DNA of 20,011 nucleotides, taken from positions 1 to 20,011 of the forward strand of contig JALWEL010000241.1 of NCBI GenBank assembly GCA_027014065.1. Direction: 5' to 3'. This document shows positions 13,094 through 20,011 of the stretch, in pieces. The notes below the pieces were generated by a model that was not told the DNA's origin, searched no databases, and saw only the letters and a list, made by a program, of their open reading frames with translations. Each line of letters starts with the position of its first letter. The stretch's first letter is position 1. Position numbers and translations under genes: made by a program. The DNA comes from DHVE2 group archaeon. GTDB taxonomy: Archaea > Thermoplasmatota > Thermoplasmata > Thermoplasmatales > Aciduliprofundaceae.

Positions 13094-13921
13094 TTAATCT
13101 CTTCTTCTCTTCACGAACAAGACGGCCATGACAGCCAGAACTGGGATAAGAATAAGATTCATCTCTGGGATGGTCTGCGAATTCTGTGCTCTTGGGGTGG
13201 GCGAAGATTCGTCGTAGAAATCCGCTGAGGGATTATCGGTGTCCTCAGCGTCGTAATACCTTGCTAAGGAATGCCCTGCGGCTACATCGGGGGCCGCGTT
13301 TTGGCTTCCCGTATCTCCACCACTTCCGTACCACATCGCATCTACTTCTGTTTGAGAGGAATCGAATAAGTGCACATCGTCACCGCTATTACCCAAATTT
13401 AATGAACCTTTCTTGGTCATGTCGGGTATGCTGTTACTGGAATTCGTGTCAAAATCGGGTGTTATACCAGGAAACAGAGAGTTGAATTGACCATTGTAAG
13501 TGGCGTCGTTTACGACAAGTAAATAACCTTTTGCAGGTATCGTTGTTCCTTGTGGAAATGTCCACACTCCTTCATTCTGACCATTTGGAACGGGATCGTC
13601 GGAGAGCATCCATCCGGAAATGTCCACGTCGCTGGCTGTTGGATTGTATAGTTCTATCCATTCGCATTGAGGCTCCGCATATCCACTTGGGGCATCGTAA
13701 TATACTTCGTTTATAACCACATGTGTGGCTGCTGCTCGCACACTTTGCCCATTTGCATTTGGGTTGCTTTTGCCAATTGCCAAAATCAGCGATGCTACTA
13801 AAACAAGAGTTATCAGAAAAGAAATAACCCATGCTCTCTTATTTTTTTTCTCTTTTTTTCGCCGTGCATATCTTATCTCTCGTTCACCTACAAAACTTCC
13901 GTCTGCAACTAACTTTTTCAT
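13094..13921 (-). CDS. Lamin-tail-domain surface protein with PE-N C-terminal anchor
   Basis: This 275-residue protein has a very basic N-terminal segment of about 30 residues, a membrane helix at about 31-50 (WVISFLITLVLVASLILAIG), then a lamin-tail (LTD) beta-sandwich domain. The LTD signature is VVINEVYYDAP, CEWIELYNPT, DISGWMLSDD, FPQGTTIPAKGYLLVVND and, later, LGNSGDDVHLFD with DAMWYG. An acidic, low-complexity linker leads to IPEMNLILI, a hydrophobic stretch and KRRRD, the same tail type as in the beta-propeller and beta-helix proteins. LTD domains in prokaryotes are found in secreted proteins and nucleases; no nuclease motif is seen here, so a structural or adhesion role is inferred. 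A TATA box (TATAAAATATT on the plus strand, 13954-13964) lies about 38 nt upstream. Confidence 0.88.
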   Translation of the reverse strand: MKKLVADGSFVGEREIRYARRKKEKKNKRAWVISFLITLVLVASLILAIGKSNPNANGQSVRAAATHVVINEVYYDAPSGYAEPQCEWIELYNPTASDVDISGWMLSDDPVPNGQNEGVWTFPQGTTIPAKGYLLVVNDATYNGQFNSLFPGITPDFDTNSSNSIPDMTKKGSLNLGNSGDDVHLFDSSQTEVDAMWYGSGGDTGSQNAAPDVAAGHSLARYYDAEDTDNPSADFYDESSPTPRAQNSQTIPEMNLILIPVLAVMAVLFVKRRRD

Positions 13922-13953
13922 GTTTTCCCCCGATTTTCATAATTGGAAAAAGG

Positions 13954-13964
13954 TATAAAATATT
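13954..13964 (-). promoter_or_regulatory. TATA box of the lamin-tail protein gene
   Basis: The minus-strand sequence AATATTTTATA is centred about 38 nt before ATG 13921. It touches the stop codon of the preceding membrane-protein gene and leaves a leader of about 12 nt with a G-rich (GGGGGAAA) segment before the start. Confidence 0.45.
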
Positions 13965-15520
13965 TATGCAGTGTTGTTAAGCACCACATAGGTTCTTCCC
14001 GATGAGAAAATAACTGAATTCTCCTGCAACATGCTCTTTACGTTCACCTTTATGGGCGGCATGGGGCGCATCTGCGCACCCTGCTCCCACGATTTGGAGA
14101 CTAACCAGTACTTCGTAGATGGCTTTATTCCGTTGGCGAGCTCGAAGGGGAGCGAGTACGTTGAGTTTATATCGAAGGAATTTCTGGCGATGTGGCCCAA
14201 TCTTTCGTCTGAGCCGATCATCACGTTTCCCAAATTTTCGTGGATCCACTGAGATGCGTGATATTCATCTCCATACACATACGAGTTAACACCGAAGGCC
14301 TGCATGGAAAAATAAGTGAGGGGTGTGGTGGTTGCAATTATTGCAAAAACCAATCCGAATGTTAGGATTTTTCTCTTCATGGAGTAGCCCGCGGAGCTTA
14401 CTCCGGTGAACCAAGAGAAATCGGTGAAGTCGAAGGTTCTGCTTATGGATACGTATGATTCCAGCCCGAATCCCCGCAAGAAGAAAAAGAGAATCATATG
14501 TAATGGTGCGGCGAGGGTTGCGGTGTATAACTTCTTCTCTTTATGCTCGGTGAGGAGTAGAATTACGTATCCCATAGTCACTATTGGCAAAAGAAGAATA
14601 TAGCCCACTGTGAAAATAAGGGTGTACTGATTGAATTCCGGAGTATGTGGGAAAATGGGAAAGAAGAAGTAGAGGACATAGATGAGGATAGGTATGAATG
14701 ATACGAGGACATAGTAAATGGGCTTTATGCCACGATATCTGCTGTTGAATAATTTCATGGTGAGGAGATATACGATTACGAAGAGAGAGATGAAAAGCCA
14801 CATTGAGCCCGATGGCGCGAGTTCGTTTAGACGGTCGAAGTGCCTCAGGGTATAATACCCGCCCAAGTAGAACCAGAGGAAAATCATGGTTATGAGCCAT
14901 CCTACGCTCTCCTTTGTGTAAATTTCGTGCTCTTTGTATTTCAGGTAGAGGTCGTATATGACCTCGTAGCTTATCATAAGATAGGTAAGTAGCGCTACGT
15001 AATGATGGACGAGGGGCATGAGAATCAAGAGAAAGAGTGAAACGAAATTCCTTTTTTTGTAGGTGTAGAGGACGAAAGGCATAAGCGCCAGGCCAAGTGC
15101 CTGTTTCCATATGAGCGTGGTGTGGAGAACGTAAGTTCCGCTGAGTGCGAACATTATGGCGGTGAATGCGGCTATTTCATCTCTGCCCGTGACTCTCTTA
15201 GCAAGGAGGAACCAGCCGAATACTCCGAGAGATATAATGAAAGGAAATATGAAAGGGAGAAAGCCCATAACATCCACGCCGGTCATCTGGGAAATCGCGC
15301 CCAAAAGAGCGTTTAGAAATGGGGTTACGGGAGTATGATGGTTATTGTAAGTCACGTGTGGGGGATAATTTAAATTTCCGTGATCCGCGATGAACTGCCC
15401 TGCTCTCGCTTCAAGAAGGGCGTCGTAATTGTAAGGCATGGGGCTCACAAATGCCGGATAAATGTGAACTACCACGGACATGATGTAGAGAGCAACGAGG
15501 AAAGGAAGCTTCCATTTCAT
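13964..15520 (-). CDS. Polytopic membrane protein, candidate GT-C-type glycosyltransferase
   Basis: This 518-residue protein has roughly ten or more hydrophobic segments over its first 430 residues and a soluble C-terminal part of about 100 residues. The first outward loop reads PMPYNYDALLEARAGQFIAD, then HHTPVTPFLNALLGAIS. This resembles GT-C lipid-linked-sugar transferases, with an acidic residue early in the first loop followed by a P-x-x-P-x-L segment, but no family is recognised with certainty. The start is ATG 15520, with a TATA box 27 nt upstream. The open frame continues 22 codons further, but that extension contains the TATA box. There is no cysteine in the 518-residue form, so it is not an archaeosortase. 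Its position beside two heavily sequon-rich exported proteins would suit a role in surface glycosylation. Confidence 0.8.
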   Translation of the reverse strand: MKWKLPFLVALYIMSVVVHIYPAFVSPMPYNYDALLEARAGQFIADHGNLNYPPHVTYNNHHTPVTPFLNALLGAISQMTGVDVMGFLPFIFPFIISLGVFGWFLLAKRVTGRDEIAAFTAIMFALSGTYVLHTTLIWKQALGLALMPFVLYTYKKRNFVSLFLLILMPLVHHYVALLTYLMISYEVIYDLYLKYKEHEIYTKESVGWLITMIFLWFYLGGYYTLRHFDRLNELAPSGSMWLFISLFVIVYLLTMKLFNSRYRGIKPIYYVLVSFIPILIYVLYFFFPIFPHTPEFNQYTLIFTVGYILLLPIVTMGYVILLLTEHKEKKLYTATLAAPLHMILFFFLRGFGLESYVSISRTFDFTDFSWFTGVSSAGYSMKRKILTFGLVFAIIATTTPLTYFSMQAFGVNSYVYGDEYHASQWIHENLGNVMIGSDERLGHIARNSFDINSTYSLPFELANGIKPSTKYWLVSKSWEQGAQMRPMPPIKVNVKSMLQENSVIFSSGRTYVVLNNTA

Positions 15521-15541
15521 CTGAGGGGTAATTTCGCAGTG

Positions 15542-15552
15542 AATATAAATAA
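15542..15552 (-). promoter_or_regulatory. TATA box of the polytopic membrane protein gene
   Basis: The minus-strand sequence TTATTTATATT is centred 27 nt before ATG 15520, indicating a leaderless transcript and deciding the start codon. Confidence 0.6.
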
Positions 15553-15603
15553 TTATACTTTTTTCCCGAAAATTGCTCACATGCATCTCATGGGAGAAAA
15601 ACC

Positions 15604-15613
15604 CTTAAATATT
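15604..15613 (+). promoter_or_regulatory. TATA box of the L44e operon
   Basis: CTTAAATATT is centred about 30 nt before the L44e ATG, giving a leaderless or near-leaderless message for the translation operon. It is divergent from the membrane-protein promoter about 55 bp away. Confidence 0.55.
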
Positions 15614-15638
15614 AGCTGCCTATACCACGCTGATTAAA

Positions 15639-15923
15639 ATGAAGATGCCACGAAAGATTAAAATGTATTGTCCATACTGCAAACGTCACACTGTTCACGT
15701 AGTTGAGAAGGTAAAGAAGAAGAAGGCCAGCGAGCTCAAGGCGGGACAGAGGAGATTCAGGAGGGTCACCGCTGGATACGGTGGATTCCCGAGGCCCAGA
15801 TTCGAAGGTCGGGAGAAGCCCACAAAGCGTCTCAATTTGAGGTTCAGGTGCACCGAGTGCAACAGAGCGCACAACTCGCCCATGATTCGCGCAAAGAAAT
15901 TCGAGCTTGTGGAGGTGAAATAA
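15639..15923 (+). CDS. rpl44e: Large ribosomal subunit protein eL42 (L44e)
   Basis: This 94-residue archaeal/eukaryotic ribosomal protein lies near the E site of the large subunit. It starts MKMPRKIKMYCPYCKRHT and carries a zinc site from CPYC near residue 11 and CTEC near residue 73. The basic middle segment ELKAGQRRFRRVTAGYGGFP is strongly conserved in the family. It is the first gene of a tightly packed operon; its TAA stop overlaps the next start (TAATG). Confidence 0.97.
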   Translation: MKMPRKIKMYCPYCKRHTVHVVEKVKKKKASELKAGQRRFRRVTAGYGGFPRPRFEGREKPTKRLNLRFRCTECNRAHNSPMIRAKKFELVEVK

Positions 15924-16114
15924 TGAAGGGTGGCAACACTAAGAATATGGACAAGGCGTTCGTGAAGGTCAAGTGCCCCGATTGTGGCAACGAGCAAATC
16001 ATATTTTTACGGGCAAGCACCGTAGTCAAGTGCCAGGTCTGCGGTGCCACCATAGCCACGCCCACGGGTGGGAAGGCTGACATAAGGGGAGAGATCGTAG
16101 AGGTGTATTCGTGA
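15923..16114 (+). CDS. rps27e: Small ribosomal subunit protein eS27 (S27e)
   Basis: This 63-residue protein has a four-cysteine zinc ribbon (KCPDCGNEQIIF and KCQVCGATIATPTGGKA), the S27e signature. ATG 15923 overlaps the L44e stop, and GGAGGTGA at 15912-15919 is the ribosome binding site. The L44e-S27e pairing is conserved in euryarchaea. Its last codon and stop share GTGA with the start of the eIF2alpha gene. Confidence 0.96.
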   Translation: MKGGNTKNMDKAFVKVKCPDCGNEQIIFLRASTVVKCQVCGATIATPTGGKADIRGEIVEVYS

Positions 16115-16875
16115 AAAAGGGATTCCCTGAGACAGGTGAGTTGGTAATCGCGACGGTTAAATCTATAAAACCCTACGGGGCTTTTGTAACCTTAGACGAG
16201 TATGAAGATAAAGAGGGTTTTATTCATATTGGCGAGATTGCCGCTGGCTGGATAAAATATATCCGTGATCACATACGTGAGGGGCAGAAGGTTGTTTGCA
16301 AAGTCATGCGTGTTGATCCATCTCGAGGTCACATCGATTTGTCATTGAAGCGTGTGAACGAGCATCAGAGAAGAGAGAAAATTCAGGAATGGAAAAACGA
16401 GAAGAAGGCGGAAAAATTATTCGAAATAGTTGCCCAGCGTTTGGGAAAGGATGTAAAAGAATGCTATGAAGAGTTTGGATATGCCTTAATTGAGCATTAC
16501 GGGACACTCTATGCGGCTTTTGAGGAAGCGGCCATGAACGAGGATATCGGTGAGGAAGAGAAATTTCAAGGGGACTGGGTGGAAACATTTATTCAGGTGG
16601 CCAAAGAAAACATAACCCCGCCCTACGTGAAAATTTCCGGGTTCATAGAACTCACCACTTCAAAGCCCGATGGCATCGATCACATAAAGAAGGTTCTGAG
16701 CGAAGCGGAGAGCGAGAACGTTAAGATAACGTACGATGGCGCTCCGAGATACAGGATATACGTTAAAGCGGATAATTATAAGACAGCTGAGGAGATCTTG
16801 AGTCAGACCGCAAATAAGATTATCGAAGAGTTTCAGAAGTTAGGTGGAGAGGCAGAGTTTCATAGAAGGTTGTGA
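16111..16875 (+). CDS. eif2a: Translation initiation factor aIF2 alpha subunit
   Basis: This 254-residue protein is the alpha subunit of archaeal initiation factor 2, which delivers Met-tRNAi to the small ribosomal subunit. Residues about 8-86 form an S1 RNA-binding domain (TGELVIATVKSIKPYGAFV, EGFIHIGEIAAGWIKYIRDH, RGHIDLSLKRVNEHQRR). A helical middle domain and a C-terminal alpha/beta domain that contacts the gamma subunit follow (ITYDGAPRYRIYVKADNYK). GTG 16111 is the start, overlapping the S27e stop by four bases. Length is close to the usual 260-275. Confidence 0.97.
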   Translation: MKKGFPETGELVIATVKSIKPYGAFVTLDEYEDKEGFIHIGEIAAGWIKYIRDHIREGQKVVCKVMRVDPSRGHIDLSLKRVNEHQRREKIQEWKNEKKAEKLFEIVAQRLGKDVKECYEEFGYALIEHYGTLYAAFEEAAMNEDIGEEEKFQGDWVETFIQVAKENITPPYVKISGFIELTTSKPDGIDHIKKVLSEAESENVKITYDGAPRYRIYVKADNYKTAEEILSQTANKIIEEFQKLGGEAEFHRRL

Positions 16876-16877
16876 GT

Positions 16878-17060
16878 ATGCATACCTTAATAAGAAAATG
16901 TCCAAAATGCGGGAAATACACCCTGCATGAAGTTTGTCCCGTTTGTAATACACCTACTGTGGAAGCCATGCCACCGCGGTTCTCTCCCGAAGATAGATAC
17001 GGAGAATACCGCAGGAAATTGAAAAGAGAGGTGATGAAGAATGGAGCCAATAATAGTTAA
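16878..17060 (+). CDS. nop10: H/ACA ribonucleoprotein subunit Nop10
   Basis: This 60-residue protein is part of the H/ACA guide-RNA particle that makes pseudouridine in rRNA. The zinc ribbon IRKCPKCGKYTLHEVCPVCN and the later PPRFSPEDRYGEYRRKLK are diagnostic. ATG 16878 is preferred, seven bases after an AAGGT ribosome binding site; GTG 16872 is two codons upstream and overlaps the eIF2alpha stop. Its end overlaps the PAC2 gene by 20 bp. Confidence 0.95.
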   Translation: MHTLIRKCPKCGKYTLHEVCPVCNTPTVEAMPPRFSPEDRYGEYRRKLKREVMKNGANNS

Positions 17061-17799
17061 GTATGTGGAAAAGCCGGAGCTTAAAGATCCAGTTTTGATA
17101 GAAGGCCTGCCCGGTGTGGGTAACGTCGGAAAGATTGCCGCCGAGTACCTGAAAGATAATTTGGATACGAAATTGATGGTTGAGATATTCTCCAAATACC
17201 TGCCGCCACAGGTTCTAATGAAAGGTGACGGTACCCTTTACCTTGTGAGAAATCAGTTGTGGTACTACAAAAATGAGAATGGGGATCATGATTTAATTAT
17301 TCTCGTGGGGGATTATCAGGGCATGAGCTCGGAGGGGCAGTACGAATTATCGTATAGAGTTCTCGAGATAGCGAAGGAATTCGGAGTGAAAAAGATATTC
17401 ACTCTCGGGGGATACGGCACCGGCAAGCTTCAGGATACTCCCAGAATATTCGGAGCAGCCACCAATATGAATTTGGTTGAAGAGATGAAAAAATACGGGG
17501 TGTATTTCTCAGAGAGCGAACCATCTGGAGGTATAGTCGGAGCGGCTGGGCTCCTTTTGGGGTTGGGGATGGAAGTTTTCGGAATGGAGGGCGTGTGCCT
17601 CATGGGTGAAACATCCGGTTATTTCTCTGATCCTCGCAGCTCATACGGAGTTTTGAAAGTGGTGAAGGAATACTTCAATTTGGATATAGACATGTCCGAG
17701 CTGAAGTTCAGATCCGAGGAAATCAGTGAGATCACGTCGCAGATAAAGGAAGAGGAGAAAAAAGAAGAGAAAAAGGAGGATCTGGGGTACATCGGGTAA
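17041..17799 (+). CDS. PAC2-family proteasome assembly chaperone (PbaB-like)
   Basis: This 252-residue protein belongs to the PAC2/COG2047 group, whose archaeal members assist 20S proteasome assembly or bind the proteasome. Visible family features are LIEGLPGVGNVGKIAAEYL at the start, DHDLIILVGDYQGMSSEGQY, KKIFTLGGYGTGKL and SGGIVGAAGLLLGLG. After a Glu/Lys-rich linker the chain ends in LGYIG, a tyrosine near the end that recalls the C-terminal HbYX-type motif proteasome partners use to dock, although the tyrosine is third from the end. GAGGTGA lies just before ATG 17041. It is the last gene of the translation operon, a linkage common in euryarchaea. Confidence 0.92.
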   Translation: MEPIIVKYVEKPELKDPVLIEGLPGVGNVGKIAAEYLKDNLDTKLMVEIFSKYLPPQVLMKGDGTLYLVRNQLWYYKNENGDHDLIILVGDYQGMSSEGQYELSYRVLEIAKEFGVKKIFTLGGYGTGKLQDTPRIFGAATNMNLVEEMKKYGVYFSESEPSGGIVGAAGLLLGLGMEVFGMEGVCLMGETSGYFSDPRSSYGVLKVVKEYFNLDIDMSELKFRSEEISEITSQIKEEEKKEEKKEDLGYIG

Positions 17800-17818
17800 T
17801 TACACAAATCTGGGCATC

Positions 17819-17833
17819 AAGTATTAAATACTT
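17819..17833 (+). promoter_or_regulatory. TATA box of fhs inside a 15-bp palindrome
   Basis: AAGTATT-A-AATACTT is a perfect inverted repeat whose centre (17826) is 27 nt before the fhs ATG, where the TATA box should be. A TTTTTTT run follows at once. A repressor site covering the TATA box is possible, but AT-rich TATA boxes are often symmetric by chance. Confidence 0.55.
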
Positions 17834-17852
17834 TTTTTCCATCGCCTTTTTT

Positions 17853-19463
17853 ATGAAGCCTATAACTGAGATTGCGGAGAAGGTGGGTATAGAGAACATA
17901 ATTCCCTACGGATATGATAAGGCAAAGATTCCTCTGGAAGAGATATGGAAGAAAGAACGCCGGGGAAAAGTGATTTTGGTAACTGCCATAAACCCCACGC
18001 CATACGGAGAGGGAAAGACCACCACTGCCATCGGTACGAGCATGGCCTTCTGGCACCTTGGAAAGAAGAGCATTGTTACCCTTCGCGAGCCTTCTTTGGG
18101 CCCAGTGTTCGGCATAAAGGGCGGGGGCACAGGTGGCGGAAAGAGCACCGTTGAGCCGAGCGAGGAGATCAATTTGCATTTCACCGGAGATTTTCATGCG
18201 ATTCAGATCGCCCATAATCTTCTCTCGACGGTGGTAAACAATGCCATGTTCCACAAAACCATGCCAGATTTGGACCGCGAGGGAATTCTCTGGGGCCGCG
18301 TTTTGGATATGAACGCTAGGGAACTCAGAAAGGTTGTTCTTGGAATAGGGGAGAACGGCGGTGCGATTCAGGAAGATTACTTCGAAATCACGTCTGCGAG
18401 CGAAATCTCCGCAATTGTAGCCATCGCCAAGAGTTACAAGGAGCTCAAAGAGAGGCTTTCAAACATACTGGTGGGATTCAAAACCGATAAAAGCCCTGTA
18501 TTTGCGAAGGATTTCAACGTCGTAGGTGCAATGTCCGCGGTGCTCCGCGATGCTCTTTTACCCAATTTAGCACAGACTTCCGAGGGCACTCCAGCCGTGA
18601 TTCATGCTGGACCTTTCGCTAACATTGCGCATGGGCACAACTCGCTCTTGGCGGATGAGATAGGAATGCGCTACTCCGATTATCTTGTGACGGAAGCTGG
18701 ATTCGGCTCGGACTTGGGTGCGGAAAAATTCGTAAATATAGTTTCCCGCGCTGGAGATTTCGATATAAGCGGCGCCGTTCTTGTTGCAACGGTGAAAGCG
18801 CTGAAATATCACGGAGGAGTGAAGAAGAAGCATCTCAACGAGGAGAACGTGGAAGCAATGGAGAAAGGCGCCGAGAATCTTAGGAGGCATATTGAAATTG
18901 TGAGAAAATTGGGCTTCGAGCCAGTGGTTGCGATAAATCATTTCCCGCAGGACAGCGAGAGGGAGATAAGCAAATTGCAAGAATTAGTTGAGGATATGCA
19001 CGTGAAATTTGCGCTCAGCGAAGTATATGCTCAAGGCGGTGCCGGAGGAGTGGAAATCGCCAAGTACTTGGAGAACATCGAGCCGAGAAAGCCCAACTTC
19101 ACTTACAAACTCGAGGATGATGTACGCGAGAAGATAGAGAAAATCGCAACTGAGATATACGGGGCATCCGGAGTGAATTGGGAGCGCAGGGCTAAGAAAG
19201 ACTTAAAATTAGTGGATCAGATGGGATTCAACGACTTCTACATTTGCATGGCAAAGACTCAGTACTCATTGAGCGATAATCCGAAACTATTGGGCGCTCC
19301 GGAAGATTTCACAGTCACAGTGAGAGCTTTGAAGATATCCTCCGGAGTGGGCTTTATTGTTCCACTTTTGGGTGACATATCCACCATGCCCGGGTTGCCG
19401 AGCAAACCCGCCGCGGAGAGCATCGATCTGACGGAAGATGGAAGGATCGTCGGTATTCGGTGA
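17853..19463 (+). CDS. fhs: Formate-tetrahydrofolate ligase
   Basis: This 536-residue enzyme makes 10-formyl-tetrahydropterin from formate and ATP, supplying one-carbon units for purine synthesis and other reactions. Diagnostic features are the N-terminal ITEIAEKVGI and IPYG, the ATP loop NPTPYGEGKTTTAIG (about 47-61) and REPSLGPVFGIKGGGTGGGK. Further matches are LHFTGDFHAIQIAHNLL, FANIAHGHNSLLAD, VTEAGFGSDLGAEKF and the C-terminal TMPGLPSKPAAESIDL. Length is slightly below the usual 555-560. The gene is rare in archaea but is known from Thermoplasma relatives. It is monocistronic and probably leaderless, following the proteasome-chaperone gene. Confidence 0.97.
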   Translation: MKPITEIAEKVGIENIIPYGYDKAKIPLEEIWKKERRGKVILVTAINPTPYGEGKTTTAIGTSMAFWHLGKKSIVTLREPSLGPVFGIKGGGTGGGKSTVEPSEEINLHFTGDFHAIQIAHNLLSTVVNNAMFHKTMPDLDREGILWGRVLDMNARELRKVVLGIGENGGAIQEDYFEITSASEISAIVAIAKSYKELKERLSNILVGFKTDKSPVFAKDFNVVGAMSAVLRDALLPNLAQTSEGTPAVIHAGPFANIAHGHNSLLADEIGMRYSDYLVTEAGFGSDLGAEKFVNIVSRAGDFDISGAVLVATVKALKYHGGVKKKHLNEENVEAMEKGAENLRRHIEIVRKLGFEPVVAINHFPQDSEREISKLQELVEDMHVKFALSEVYAQGGAGGVEIAKYLENIEPRKPNFTYKLEDDVREKIEKIATEIYGASGVNWERRAKKDLKLVDQMGFNDFYICMAKTQYSLSDNPKLLGAPEDFTVTVRALKISSGVGFIVPLLGDISTMPGLPSKPAAESIDLTEDGRIVGIR

Positions 19464-19483
19464 TTCTCTCTTTTTTCACAATT

Positions 19484-19492
19484 CTTAAATAA
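19484..19492 (+). promoter_or_regulatory. TATA box of the prolyl-tRNA synthetase gene
   Basis: CTTAAATAA is centred 25 nt before ATG 19513, indicating a leaderless transcript. T runs on both sides (19471-19476 and 19499-19504) may also terminate the fhs transcript. Confidence 0.55.
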
Positions 19493-19512
19493 TCTCTCTT
19501 TTTTCTCCGCCT

Positions 19513-20011
19513 ATGGAATTCTCGAAGGATAATTTCAGCGAGTGGTACAACGAGGTCGTGGAATCCGCAGGACTCGTGGACAAAAGGTACCCGGTTAAGG
19601 GGATGCATATATGGCGCCCCTACGGGTGGAAAATAATGCAGAACATCGATAATTATTTCCGGGAAATATTCGGAGAGTATAAGCACGAGGAGGTGAATTT
19701 TCCTCTTTTAGTGCCGGAAACGGAATTCAAGAAGGAGGCGGAGCACATAAGGGGCTTCGAAGACGAGGTGTTTTGGGTAACTCATGGCGGATTGGATGAA
19801 TTGGACGTGAAGCTTCTTCTCAGACCAACCAGCGAGACGGCAATGTATCCCATGTTCTCCCTCTGGATTCGCTCCCACGCGGATCTTCCGCTCAAAATTT
19901 TCCAGATTGTGAATATATTTCGGTATGAGACGAAGCAAACCAGGACATTCATAAGGATGCGCGAGGTGCATTTCTTCGAGGCGCATACCGCTCATCGAAC
20001 CTTTGAGGAAG
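19513..20011 (+). CDS. proS: Prolyl-tRNA synthetase, archaeal/eukaryotic type (N-terminal 166 residues, cut by window end)
   Basis: The frame opens at ATG 19513 and is still open at the window edge. The enzyme charges tRNA-Pro with proline. The start FSEWYNEVVESAGLVDKRYP and VKGMHIWRPYGWKIM are characteristic of the archaeal/eukaryotic class. Class II motif 1 follows around EVNFPLLVP, and motif 2 includes LLRPTSETAMYPMFSLWI and IFRYETKQTRTFIRMREVHF. The visible part appears intact. Confidence 0.96.
   Translation, partial: MEFSKDNFSEWYNEVVESAGLVDKRYPVKGMHIWRPYGWKIMQNIDNYFREIFGEYKHEEVNFPLLVPETEFKKEAEHIRGFEDEVFWVTHGGLDELDVKLLLRPTSETAMYPMFSLWIRSHADLPLKIFQIVNIFRYETKQTRTFIRMREVHFFEAHTAHRTFEE

Noticed and set aside
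13964..15520. Archaeosortase that would process the PE-N tails
   Set aside because: The protein is too large and lacks the essential cysteine; there is no Cys in the 518-residue form.
1..20011. CRISPR arrays, insertion sequences, prophage or rRNA/tRNA genes
   Set aside because: No regularly spaced repeats, transposase or integrase motifs, or cloverleaf/rRNA sequences were seen on either strand.

Overview
This window is archaeal chromosome, most likely from a euryarchaeon of the Thermoplasmatota / Aciduliprofundum-like branch. The archaeal assignment rests on an L44e-S27e-eIF2alpha-Nop10-PAC2 gene string, archaeal-type Elp3 and prolyl-tRNA synthetase, a form III RuBisCO, and TATA boxes placed 24-30 nt upstream of start codons. 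The narrower placement is inferred from the surface-protein style and the archaeal formate-tetrahydrofolate ligase, and is uncertain. The window is densely coded: no gene-free stretch exceeds about 200 bases, and I see no rRNA, tRNA, CRISPR array, insertion sequence or origin.

Layout. (1) 1-2637, minus: the N-terminal 879 residues of a large membrane-anchored surface protein with cytoplasmic helix-hairpin-helix-like repeats. (2) 2713-3975, plus: form III RuBisCO with all key catalytic residues. (3) 4036-6141: two convergent broken genes, a NosD-like beta-helix surface protein (two frameshifts and a stop) and an ADP-ribosylglycohydrolase interrupted by TAG at its conserved tryptophan. (4) 6148-10365, minus: a CBS-pair protein, Elp3, thymidylate kinase and a radical SAM protein of unknown role. 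(5) 10540-11795, plus: a tandem ribbon-helix-helix regulator, a possible structured RNA, a 53-residue zinc-ribbon protein and a creatininase-family amidohydrolase. (6) 11792-15520, minus: a seven-repeat (probably beta-propeller) surface protein, a lamin-tail-domain surface protein and a polytopic GT-C-like membrane protein. (7) 15639-17799, plus: the ribosome / translation / proteasome-assembly operon. (8) 17853-19463, plus: formate-tetrahydrofolate ligase. (9) 19513-end, plus: prolyl-tRNA synthetase, cut by the window edge.

How it fits together. The core is housekeeping: translation initiation, ribosome and rRNA modification, tRNA wobble modification, dTTP synthesis, one-carbon activation and nucleotide salvage through RuBisCO. 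The accessory part is a set of exported proteins. Three of them (one broken) end in the same PE-N / hydrophobic / Arg-Lys tail, which resembles an archaeosortase-type sorting signal, and a candidate membrane glycosyltransferase sits beside two of them.

Initiation signals follow a consistent rule. Most first genes of transcription units look leaderless, with a TATA box 24-30 nt before the ATG. Genes inside operons have a GGAGGTGA-type ribosome binding site. I used this rule to correct several starts and to detect the broken start of the beta-helix gene. I do not see a clear multi-gene novel defence or metabolic system. The most unusual items are the HhH-to-surface fusion, the shared C-terminal signal, the tandem RHH protein with repeated sites around its promoter, the possible three-way-junction RNA, and the two neighbouring broken genes.
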